Virus record (IMG/VR): IMGVR_UViG_3300018481_000036
Span: 1 to 42,122 of that record
Strand: one strand, 5' to 3'
Length of the DNA stretch: 42,122 nt
Origin: a virus
The notes beneath the pieces are model-generated. The model was not told the origin of the DNA, did not search any database, and saw nothing but the letters and a program-made list of their open reading frames with translations. Below are positions 16,037 through 24,673 of the stretch, one piece after another. Both the position numbers and the translations under genes were made by a program. The stretch's first letter is position 1. Each line of letters opens with the position of its first letter.

Positions 16037-18078
16037 TGGCGATGGTGCGGGAACTCATTACACTTGTGAAATTCCAGACTACTGGAATGAATCAAGTGAA
16101 TGCTCAGGTAAATTCCCTAAAGTCAAGTATTATGGCTGTAGGGAAACTATTTGGCATATACTTTGCGGCCGATAAAGTATTTGAACTTGTTGATGGTTTA
16201 GTTAGTGCTGGTAAGGAAATCAATAAGCTTTCCTACCAGCTTAATCGGATGGCGCGGCCAGGAGATGATATTGCCGCTGCCCAAGAGCGAATCTTTAAAA
16301 TTGCCCAAGCAACTGGTATTGCATATACTGATGCATTGGGCACCTATAAAGAATTCTTGAATGAAAGTAAAGAACTCAACGTAAGTCAGGAAACATTACT
16401 TAACACTACTGAAAATCTGTATAAAGGCTTGCGGTTGAGCGCCGCTAGTCCAGAAGAAATTAGCAATGTTATGTCTACGCTTGATCGTGCCTTTCGTATG
16501 GGCAGGATTGGACTTAGACAATTTGGTTTACTTGCTGATAATGCCAGAGATGTTGTTGATGCATTAGAACGTTCTTCTGGAAAGACGCGCACTCAATTAG
16601 AAGAGATGGCTAAAGAAGGCACACTAAGTGCCGAGTTTTTCTTTAAGCATCTAGGTAAATTAGATGCGGTTTTAAGTAAAGATTTCGAAAATAGACCAAT
16701 TAAATTAGGTGAAGCTTTTACCTATGCCTGGAATAGAGCGGCTAAATTATCCGCTCAAATCTGGAAAATGGCTAACGTAACGGGAACAGTTGCAAAAGCA
16801 ATTGTTTACTTTACAGATTTAGTCTTTGATGGTTTCGATAAAGTTGTTGAAAAGGTAGGAGGACTCAACAAACTTCTAGAACTACTTGGCATTACTGCTG
16901 GCGTTGTAATTGGCGCCAAAATGATACCATTAATTTATACCTTATTAACAGCAATGAGTAAAGCGTCCGCTGCGACGGCTTTACTTGCTGCTAAATGGGT
17001 GTTAGTTGGACTTGCTATTGCTGGCGCTATTCTATTCATCCAAGATATAATGGTTTGGATGCGTGGCGGTAGATCATTAATGGGCAAATGGCTTGGCCCA
17101 TTCGATGAATTCAAAGATAAAATGTCTAAGATGTTTGAGGACTCGCCACTACTGGCGCCTCTCAGAATGATACGTGATCTATTTAGTGGTGATTTCGGTG
17201 GTGCATTTGAGAACCTGAAAGCATCGTTTGCCGATATTGATACAACTCTAGTATTACTTGGAGTAACTATTACAGGTATCGCGGCGGCATTTAAGCTATG
17301 GAATCTTATTCCGTTTACCGGACTAATTAATTCTCTAATAAAAGTCATTGCTCAATCAGTAGCAACCAAGGCAGCGGTTGAAGCTGTTAGTAATCCTGAT
17401 GTTGATCTAGATGCAGAGGGTAAACCTACAAAGAAACCTGCTGGTAAACCTAAAACAAAAACGCCAGATAAAGGTGGAGGTAAGGCATGGTTACTTGGGT
17501 TTATGGCAAGATTTGCACCACTATTACTTGCTGGACCTGCTGGTGGTGAAGACAAACCATTTAGTGATGAACGTAACGCAGAATGGTTGCGTAATAATCC
17601 TCCTGCTCCTAACGCTATTCCCGGTGAAGGGCCGGGTGGTGGTACTGGCTCTTGGACTGGTTTATTAGGCAGATTGTTAGAACGAGTTTGGCTTGGTCCT
17701 GAATATTTGCGTAATCAAATACCTGCACCATTGCCAGAACCACCACCACCTGTTGTTTTTGGACAACCAACTCCACAAGTAACACCATCAGTAACACCAC
17801 TTAGACAAGTAACACCAATATGGAATCCTAACAATGCGATTGGCACTAGTGTTTTACCAAATGTTACACCTGGGCAAGTAACTCCTGGGCAACCCGCTGC
17901 TGGGCCAGGAGTAATCAACAATACTCCTACGGTTAATCAACGAAATACAGTAACAATTCAAATTGATCCTAGTTTGCAGATTAACAACCAAATACGTCAA
18001 GGTATCGCTGATGCATTAGGTGAACTGGCAAGACAAGCGGCTAATTCAATGCCCGCAGTAGAGGCGCGCACGCAATGA
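16036..18078 (+). CDS. Tail tape measure protein
   Basis: A 680-residue tape measure that sets tail length. Residues 1-240 are helical with LITLVKFQTTGMNQVN, AADKVFELVDGLVSAGKEI and a DARDVVDALERSSGKT-type segment. A hydrophobic cluster with membrane-like helices follows at about 290-345. The C-terminal 200 residues are Pro/Gly-rich and low complexity, containing repeated TPxVTPxx units. The short length predicts a short tail. Confidence 0.88.
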   Translation: MAMVRELITLVKFQTTGMNQVNAQVNSLKSSIMAVGKLFGIYFAADKVFELVDGLVSAGKEINKLSYQLNRMARPGDDIAAAQERIFKIAQATGIAYTDALGTYKEFLNESKELNVSQETLLNTTENLYKGLRLSAASPEEISNVMSTLDRAFRMGRIGLRQFGLLADNARDVVDALERSSGKTRTQLEEMAKEGTLSAEFFFKHLGKLDAVLSKDFENRPIKLGEAFTYAWNRAAKLSAQIWKMANVTGTVAKAIVYFTDLVFDGFDKVVEKVGGLNKLLELLGITAGVVIGAKMIPLIYTLLTAMSKASAATALLAAKWVLVGLAIAGAILFIQDIMVWMRGGRSLMGKWLGPFDEFKDKMSKMFEDSPLLAPLRMIRDLFSGDFGGAFENLKASFADIDTTLVLLGVTITGIAAAFKLWNLIPFTGLINSLIKVIAQSVATKAAVEAVSNPDVDLDAEGKPTKKPAGKPKTKTPDKGGGKAWLLGFMARFAPLLLAGPAGGEDKPFSDERNAEWLRNNPPAPNAIPGEGPGGGTGSWTGLLGRLLERVWLGPEYLRNQIPAPLPEPPPPVVFGQPTPQVTPSVTPLRQVTPIWNPNNAIGTSVLPNVTPGQVTPGQPAAGPGVINNTPTVNQRNTVTIQIDPSLQINNQIRQGIADALGELARQAANSMPAVEARTQ

Positions 18079-18701
18079 TTTCGATGACAGTATTTCGGCC
18101 ATCAACTGTTGGCTTTCTTGCATTGGATATTCTTGTTAGTGAGAACCTAAAACTACCGTCTGAAGTAACGAAATATCCAGTAGAGGATGGCACCGAAGAA
18201 ATTAGTGACCACATCACACAAAGTAACGAAGAGTTATCAATTACTGGCAGAGTATCGTCCAGCCAAATTTTATCATTCGATTTCGGTCGTTGCATTTCCA
18301 AACTAGTTGATGCAGTGGATCAATTACGCAGTATGCATAAAGCCAGACAACCAGTGAAGGTTAATACTGGATTGGGTGTCTATGAAGACATGGCATTTAC
18401 TAGTCTTTCTGTTACTAGAAGTAACGGTGCTGACGGTGGAAATTGGCTTGATATTAATGCTGATCTAAGGAAACTAAAGAAAGTTGCACTAAAAGAAACG
18501 GAATTGCCACCGGATAAAGTTAGTGGTGATGCCAGTGCTACGGGAGCGAAAGGTAAAGCTGGTAAAACTGCCCGTAATACTGGGGCTAAAACGGGTAAAG
18601 AATCATTTGGTCCACCGACCGATGATAGTGTGTTATGGACAGCAACAAATGGTGGCACTACAGCTAATCCGGCCGAAGCATGGACTAATTTAACACGATG
18701 A
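18075..18701 (+). CDS. Dit-like distal tail / baseplate protein
   Basis: A 208-residue protein whose first 140 residues (FLALDILVSENL, TEEISDHITQSNEELSITG, FTSLSVTRS) fit the Dit-like phage baseplate domain. A Lys/Gly/Thr-rich tail follows at about 155-190. It is coupled to the tape measure by ATGA. It would sit at the tube tip and bind the hub. Confidence 0.75.
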   Translation: MISMTVFRPSTVGFLALDILVSENLKLPSEVTKYPVEDGTEEISDHITQSNEELSITGRVSSSQILSFDFGRCISKLVDAVDQLRSMHKARQPVKVNTGLGVYEDMAFTSLSVTRSNGADGGNWLDINADLRKLKKVALKETELPPDKVSGDASATGAKGKAGKTARNTGAKTGKESFGPPTDDSVLWTATNGGTTANPAEAWTNLTR

Positions 18702-19039
18702 TCCGTATTCAAGTTGATGATTTGAATAGTCAAGCTGTTGAGGCAGTGCTTGATAATGAACTATATTATATAATACTTGACTGGAACGAAACTGGTGGAT
18801 ATTGGGAGATTGGTGTTCGCAATTCGTCTTATGTAACGTTGGCTGATGGTATTTGTGCGGTGGTGAATTATCCACTGTTTCGAGCATTTCAATACCCCGA
18901 CATGCCGCCAGGAGACTTACAGATTGTACGAACTAGATATGTTAATGGTCCGCCACCAAGAGATGGTTTTGTTACTGGCGTGTATCAACTTATCTATGCA
19001 ACAGCCGAAGAAGCGTTAGTTTATACAAATGCTGTTTGA
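18698..19039 (+). CDS. Baseplate plug protein (Pam3 gp18-like)
   Basis: A 113-residue protein with DNELYYIILDWNETGGYWEIGVRN near residues 19-42 and a PPGDLQIVRT stretch later. The pattern matches the plug domain in baseplates of small contractile phages such as Pam3. Overlaps neighbours on both sides (ATGA, and 11 nt with the hub gene). Confidence 0.75.
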   Translation: MIRIQVDDLNSQAVEAVLDNELYYIILDWNETGGYWEIGVRNSSYVTLADGICAVVNYPLFRAFQYPDMPPGDLQIVRTRYVNGPPPRDGFVTGVYQLIYATAEEALVYTNAV

Positions 19040-20030
19040 TCGTGTATACATCTTGAAGATTGGTAAGAAAGGCCAGACTAAAGGTATTGAGATAACCAAT
19101 TTGCGTATTAATTTTTCGATACAAAAGACTGCTAAGAAGAATCCTAACAGTGGGAAAATTCAAATCTGGAATTTGCGTAAGTCTACTAGAGCCGAAATAG
19201 AAAGGCCGGATACTCGTTGTGTATTGTCAGCGGGTTATTCAGAGGATGCGGGACCATTAATGTTGTTTTCAGGCAACGTTACTTATGCTTGGACAAAGTT
19301 TGATGGTCCAGATATTGTTACTGAGATGGAACTAGGAGATGGTCAGCAAGAAATTCGTGATACTACAATATCAGTTGGCTATGGCAAAGGTGTTAAATCC
19401 AAACAAATCATTACTGATGTGGCTAAGAAGATGGAAATCCCGTTAACTATGCCTAGTGATGTGCCAGAACGAACTTGGACTAATGGATTGTCTTACTATG
19501 GTTCTGCTAGAACACTGATGGATAAAGTAGTTAGTGGCACTGGACTAGAATGGTCAATACAAAATGGTAATATGCAAGTACTTGAGAAAGGCATGGTTAC
19601 TACAAGACAAGAAATTGAAATATCTTCGTCATCCGGTATGATTGGTAGTCCGGAAGCGGAACGAGAAGCCAAAGATGAAGCTAGTGGTGGTGAGAAAAAG
19701 AAAGGTAAAACAGAAGAACCGAAGAAACAATGGGATGGTTGGAAAGTAAGAACGTTACTTATGCCAATGTTAAATCCTGGCGACAGAGTTATGTTGAAAG
19801 CGCGTGCAGTAGAAGGTGTATTTCGTATCGAGGATATAACACATACTGGCGATAGTCATGAAGGTGATTGGCAAAGTGAATTAAAACTAGTTGACCCAGC
19901 AAAACCAATTGATGATAAAAAGACTAAAGAAAATGCGGCACCGGAGAGAGGTCAAGATATTGAACGTGATTTAACTGATGTTGAAGAGCGCATTAAAAAA
20001 CTAAAGCAAGATGTTGCTGCGAGAGGATGA
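19029..20030 (+). CDS. Baseplate hub protein (gpD/gp44-like)
   Basis: A 333-residue hub subunit. GIEITNLRINFSIQKT opens a beta domain, MLFSGNVTYAW and LEWSIQNGNMQVLEKG follow, and MPMLNPGDRVMLKARAVEGVFRIEDITHTGD is typical of hub proteins. A Lys/Glu-rich linker lies near 215-235. The C-terminal 40 residues form a charged coiled coil. It would trimerise around the spike. Confidence 0.82.
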   Translation: MLFDRVYILKIGKKGQTKGIEITNLRINFSIQKTAKKNPNSGKIQIWNLRKSTRAEIERPDTRCVLSAGYSEDAGPLMLFSGNVTYAWTKFDGPDIVTEMELGDGQQEIRDTTISVGYGKGVKSKQIITDVAKKMEIPLTMPSDVPERTWTNGLSYYGSARTLMDKVVSGTGLEWSIQNGNMQVLEKGMVTTRQEIEISSSSGMIGSPEAEREAKDEASGGEKKKGKTEEPKKQWDGWKVRTLLMPMLNPGDRVMLKARAVEGVFRIEDITHTGDSHEGDWQSELKLVDPAKPIDDKKTKENAAPERGQDIERDLTDVEERIKKLKQDVAARG

Positions 20031-20033
20031 CTA

Positions 20034-20711
20034 ATGTTTGATCGTAATGTTTCTACTACACAAACTAATTTAGAAACTGCATTGTCAGAGATTAATACCT
20101 CTGTGCCAGGAACAATCATATCTTATGATCCAGCAACAAATCGTGCAGTTGTTAAGCCGGATTTGCCGAAACGATTGGCTAACGATGAAAGCCTAGATGC
20201 TCCCCAAATAGTAGAAGTACCATTGTTGTGGACTGCTAGTGGCGGGGGAGCTTCTACTTTTACCATGCCAATAAAACCTGGCGATGGCGTTATGCTAACG
20301 TTTCAACAACGATCATTAGAAGGGTGGTTGTCAGGTAATAAGGAAATGCCAGATGATCCTAGGCAATTTGATCTTTCTGATTGCGTTGCAATACCCGGTT
20401 GTCAGCCTAGTGGTATTGCCGCTGATCCTAACGACGTTGTATTGAAGTTTAATAAAGCACAGTTGCGAATTATGCCAGATGGCACGATTATACTTGGTAA
20501 CGATAAAGGTAGTATGCGGATCGATGGCAACACTGGAACGATTACTTTCAGTAATGGTGCTACTGGCGTTACTGTTGACAATCAGGGTAACATCGGCTTG
20601 GTAGGTAGCACCATTAACGTATCTACATCAGAACGTAGTTTTGTGCTAGAGAACCATCAACATACTAATGTGAGAACTGGCGTTGAAACATCGGGACCAC
20701 CACTAGGATGA
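20034..20711 (+). CDS. Baseplate central spike (Gp138/gpV-like)
   Basis: A 225-residue spike that pierces the cell envelope. The N-terminal OB-like part includes GTIISYDPATNRAVVKPDL and a PGDGVMLTFQQRSLEGWL segment typical of Gp138 N domains. The C-terminal third has short repeats (DGTIILGNDKG, NTGTITFSNG, NQGNIGLVG) expected for a beta-helix. A HQH cluster in ENHQHTN probably binds metal at the spike tip. Confidence 0.82.
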   Translation: MFDRNVSTTQTNLETALSEINTSVPGTIISYDPATNRAVVKPDLPKRLANDESLDAPQIVEVPLLWTASGGGASTFTMPIKPGDGVMLTFQQRSLEGWLSGNKEMPDDPRQFDLSDCVAIPGCQPSGIAADPNDVVLKFNKAQLRIMPDGTIILGNDKGSMRIDGNTGTITFSNGATGVTVDNQGNIGLVGSTINVSTSERSFVLENHQHTNVRTGVETSGPPLG

Positions 20712-21214
20712 GCGGTTCACAAGGTAATTACGATATAGCACTATCGCGGGCAGACCATGATATGTGGTTTCCCGCGTTACCGAAACCACCACCACAAGCA
20801 TTATCGTTGTGGGATAATGATGAAAGTAAATGGGATAACGAAGAATCATTGTGGGATCAGCTTGATAAAGCTGTTACAGAAGTAATTCGTCATACTATCT
20901 TTCCGATAAATGGTGCGGATAAGGTAGCGCAACAAATCAGAATAACGCTACTGGCGTTTCTTGGTGAATGGTTCTTAGATGTAACATTTGGAGTGCCATA
21001 TCTAGAGGAAATACTTGTTAAGAACCCTCGACTAACTACTGTAGAGACAATATTACGCTCACACATCAATGCTGTTCCACATGTAATACGATTGGAAACA
21101 TTCATAATTGAATGGGACCGCGCCAGGAGAACACTATCAGTTAATTTTGTTGCACAAACTGACTATGGTCCGATCAAAGATTCAGTAAAACTGGATACTG
21201 CACATAATGTCTGA
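20708..21214 (+). CDS. Baseplate wedge protein (gp25/W-like)
   Basis: A 168-residue wedge subunit. AVTEVIRHTIFPINGADKVAQ and AFLGEWFLDVTFGVPYLEEIL fit GPW/gp25 proteins. An N-terminal acidic stretch with three LW/WD repeats (LSLWDNDESKWDNEESLWDQ) is unusual for this family and may bind another baseplate part. Overlaps by ATGA with the spike gene. Confidence 0.78.
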   Translation: MSGSQGNYDIALSRADHDMWFPALPKPPPQALSLWDNDESKWDNEESLWDQLDKAVTEVIRHTIFPINGADKVAQQIRITLLAFLGEWFLDVTFGVPYLEEILVKNPRLTTVETILRSHINAVPHVIRLETFIIEWDRARRTLSVNFVAQTDYGPIKDSVKLDTAHNV

Positions 21215-22685
21215 TCTAATTGATCCGTTGGAATATGGTGTATTGCCTACGGGATTTTCCCGTATGCGATTGGTTGATATACGTCAAGCTATTATTGATT
21301 CGTTACAGAGTAAAACTGGTTTGACGTTTGAAACTAGGCCAGACTCTATTACTGGACAGTTTATTGATGTTTTCGCGGAACGGGAAGCCACCGTTTGGGA
21401 ATTGGCGCAGGCTGTTTATCACGCTATGTATCCTATTTCTGCTTATGGGGTTAACCTTGATCACGCCGTATCTTTCGCTGGAGTAATAAGACTATTTGCC
21501 AAACAATCGTTAGTATGGGTAAATTTCTATGGTGTGCAAGGTAGTTTGATACCAACTGGAACGATTGTTAGATCAGAAACTACCCGCGAAAACTTTTTGT
21601 TGCAAGAAGATATAGTTATTGACGCTAATGCTATTGGTGATATTACTCTATCAGTTGATACTGCAACTATTGACTCGGTTTATTCCATTACGCTTACTAA
21701 AACTGGTGAACTAACAGTTACTGCTAACTATACTTGTATCCTTGGTGATACTAACGTAAGTATCGCTGGTCATCTTGCACCGTTGCTAGTTACTGCGAAT
21801 TATATTATTGAGCAAGACGCTCATACAATTCGCGTCTATCGCATTGACGGGATAAATTTCCAGCCTACTCACTCTATTGGTATATCTAAATTAAAGATCG
21901 GTGCCACTGGATTGGTAATGGCTGAGAATTATGGCACTATGGCCATTCCAATTGGTAGTGTCACCCAGATTGTTACGACTAGAGAAGGACTGGATAGTGT
22001 ATACAACGTTTCTCCTGGCCAATCAGGTAGACTAACTGAAACTGACGATCTACTAAGACAACGTTATACAACTGGTGTTTATCGATTAGGTGCAGCAACT
22101 TTACCGTCTATACAAGCAAACCTACAACAGAATATACTTGGACTTATTAGTGTATCGGTCTATGAAAATAAGAATGATTTCGTTGACGCTGATGGTAGAG
22201 AGCCGCATAGTATTGAGATTGTTGCTTATGGTGGTGATCCACAAGCTATTGCTGATGAAATCTTTCGAGTGAAAGCCGCTGGAATTGCTACATTTGGCTC
22301 AGTTACTTTGGATGTAAGCGATAGTGCTGGTTACACTCATGCAATAAGTTTTAATCGTCCAGTGCCAGTCTATGTCTGGATGAATGTAACAGTAACGAAG
22401 TACAATGAAGAAACGTTTCCTGCCAATGGAGATTTAACGATTGCTGAGATTATGGCGGAAACCGGCAATACTTTCGGTGTTGGTAAAGATATCATTACTC
22501 AACGATTTTATGGTCCAGTGTATCAACAAGTTCCTGGCATAGCTAGTATGATAATTACCACTGCTTTGACAACAAATCCAGATGAAGTTCCTTTACCAAA
22601 TCAATATTTCCTAGCTAATAGAGTAGTAACAGTTAGGCAATTGTCGCGTTTTGCTACCGATAGAATTACTGTGGCAGTGACTTAA
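21207..22685 (+). CDS. Baseplate wedge protein J-like (gp47)
   Basis: A 492-residue wedge protein. The pattern is of the baseplate J family: GQFIDVFAEREATVWELAQAVY, SFAGVIRLF, IPTGTIVRSETT, GSVTQIVTTREGLDSVYN, TDDLLRQRYTTGVYRLGAAT, and ADEIFRVKAAGIATFGSV. It overlaps gp25 by 8 nt and its stop abuts the next ATG. Confidence 0.88.
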   Translation: MSDLIDPLEYGVLPTGFSRMRLVDIRQAIIDSLQSKTGLTFETRPDSITGQFIDVFAEREATVWELAQAVYHAMYPISAYGVNLDHAVSFAGVIRLFAKQSLVWVNFYGVQGSLIPTGTIVRSETTRENFLLQEDIVIDANAIGDITLSVDTATIDSVYSITLTKTGELTVTANYTCILGDTNVSIAGHLAPLLVTANYIIEQDAHTIRVYRIDGINFQPTHSIGISKLKIGATGLVMAENYGTMAIPIGSVTQIVTTREGLDSVYNVSPGQSGRLTETDDLLRQRYTTGVYRLGAATLPSIQANLQQNILGLISVSVYENKNDFVDADGREPHSIEIVAYGGDPQAIADEIFRVKAAGIATFGSVTLDVSDSAGYTHAISFNRPVPVYVWMNVTVTKYNEETFPANGDLTIAEIMAETGNTFGVGKDIITQRFYGPVYQQVPGIASMIITTALTTNPDEVPLPNQYFLANRVVTVRQLSRFATDRITVAVT

Positions 22686-24673
22686 TGGCAGACGAAGACA
22701 AACTAGGTTTTTTGCATGATCATGCGACCATTGCTTGGTCGCATTTCCTCGCGCAACATGAAAACAAGCCTTATACTGAGGCTTTTGTTACTGCGTTCTA
22801 TCCGCCGTTAGTTGAACTTGATACTACACAAAATGAACTATACACGAAACGATGGATTGATACTGCCGAAGGAGTACAATTGGATGGTGTTGGCAGTATC
22901 GTTGGTAAATCAAGAGAAGTTCCCAACTCAGTATATTTACCGTTCTTTGGTTTCATTTCTCAACCCGCTGGGCGTGCTTTCGGAACGTATCGTATGCGTT
23001 TTGACCGTGACCCATACGCTACCAGTGGATTTCTAGGTGATACTGAATATAGAAAGGCTATTTATACAAAAATCGCTGACAACAATTCGCATGGCACCGC
23101 TGAAGATATCATGCGAATTGTTAATGATGTAATAGGAGTAACGAAAACCGCGATCTTTGATATGGGCAATGCTAACGCTGCGCTCATGATTAACGATATG
23201 ACTATTACTTATGCGGATTATCGCGCAGACATAATAGATGAAATCATTCCGCGCGCCGGTGGTGTGCAGATTTTTCCTTACTTGTTTGATCTAACCAAGA
23301 CGTTTGGTTTCTCTAACCAACTCATTTACTTTGGTTTTGGCGTTGGTATTCTTGCTAGAATGATTAACTCTAACATTCCACCAATTACAATTGTTTCTGC
23401 ACCGTCACTTAGCCTAGATTTTATGGTGCCAGGAACTTTTCCTGTTGGTGCTCCATTTACTCGTGCTGCTGGACCGGCAACTTATTTCGATATCAATGGA
23501 GTAATGCAAACTACAACCACCATCAATCAACCACGTTGGGATTACGATCCAGTTACACATGAATTAAAAGGAGTAATGATTGAGGAAGCAAGAACAAATA
23601 AACTTTTCCCTAGTGTTCCTGCCACCGGACATTATTTGTCGAGTGTTACGAGAATACCTAATTCTGGTATTGCTCCTGATGGAACCAATACATTTGTTAA
23701 GATGGCTAATACAACATCAAATACATTTCATGGAATGCAATTTGTTGCAACAGCAGCATTGGGGAACACTCAATATACAGCTTCTTGTTTTATTAAAAGA
23801 GGCGAGTTTAGATACGTTCAATTTATTCTGGATGACCAAGGTGGTGGAACGCCAGCGTCAATCTGCACATTTGATTTACAAAACGGTGTAATTTCTTCTG
23901 GTTCTGCTATAAATTCTATTGTCAATGTCGGCAATGGTATCTATCGTTGCACTCTAATAATGACTGCTACTGGTGCCTCTACAACTAGTGTGCGACTTGG
24001 AATAAATAACGCAAACATTTCAAATCCTAGTTTCTATGTTCCTGCTTATGTTGGCGTTGAGGGAGAGGGAACCTATATTTGGGGTGTTCAAATAGAACAA
24101 GGAGCAGTCGTTACTAGTTACATTCCAACTACAACTGCTGTTGCCACTAGATCAGTTGAGATATGTAACATTACGCCATTAGGTTCGTGGTTTAATGCTG
24201 ATGAAGGATCGTTACTTATTGAATTCATTGCCCGTAAAGCTGCATATGTTCCTGGAGGATTTTCCAATGGAACGTTTGGCAATACACTTTACTTCAGTCA
24301 AGCGGGTAATGGAATGACTGCTATCCTTGATACTGTGGGCAAGAGTGCTGGAAGTTCTGTAGTTGGTTACAACATAGTTCAGAAGATGGGTTGCACATAT
24401 CAATCCAATCGTTTAACTGCTAGTAATAATGGCGGAGTAGTAGGAGTCAATAACACAGCGTTTCTAGGACCATTCAAATGGACTAGTAATCTAGCCATTG
24501 GAGTTTCGCCGTGGGGAGTAACTGGCGGGAATATGTGTGGCCATATACGCAAAGTGCAATATTGGAAGAATGTATTGACATCCGCTGATTTGAGAACATT
24601 AACAACACTAACCGGCGCAGAAATGTTACCATACGAACCTGACATAGCGCAACCGCGCCAGGAGCAAGTCTAA
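22685..24673 (+). CDS. Tail protein I-like (DUF2612) fused to a carbohydrate-binding fibre
   Basis: A 662-residue fusion. Residues 1 to about 230 match DUF2612 baseplate protein I (RWIDTAEGVQLDGVGSIVGK, FGFGVGILARMINSN). Residues 240-660 look like receptor-binding modules: EEARTNKLFPS, a galactose-binding-like block ending ...TYIWGVQIEQGAVVTSYIPT, then a concanavalin/LamG-like block starting WFNADEGSLLIEFIA. The natural separate fibre gene appears joined to the baseplate protein. Likely host-recognition role. Confidence 0.78.
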   Translation: MADEDKLGFLHDHATIAWSHFLAQHENKPYTEAFVTAFYPPLVELDTTQNELYTKRWIDTAEGVQLDGVGSIVGKSREVPNSVYLPFFGFISQPAGRAFGTYRMRFDRDPYATSGFLGDTEYRKAIYTKIADNNSHGTAEDIMRIVNDVIGVTKTAIFDMGNANAALMINDMTITYADYRADIIDEIIPRAGGVQIFPYLFDLTKTFGFSNQLIYFGFGVGILARMINSNIPPITIVSAPSLSLDFMVPGTFPVGAPFTRAAGPATYFDINGVMQTTTTINQPRWDYDPVTHELKGVMIEEARTNKLFPSVPATGHYLSSVTRIPNSGIAPDGTNTFVKMANTTSNTFHGMQFVATAALGNTQYTASCFIKRGEFRYVQFILDDQGGGTPASICTFDLQNGVISSGSAINSIVNVGNGIYRCTLIMTATGASTTSVRLGINNANISNPSFYVPAYVGVEGEGTYIWGVQIEQGAVVTSYIPTTTAVATRSVEICNITPLGSWFNADEGSLLIEFIARKAAYVPGGFSNGTFGNTLYFSQAGNGMTAILDTVGKSAGSSVVGYNIVQKMGCTYQSNRLTASNNGGVVGVNNTAFLGPFKWTSNLAIGVSPWGVTGGNMCGHIRKVQYWKNVLTSADLRTLTTLTGAEMLPYEPDIAQPRQEQV

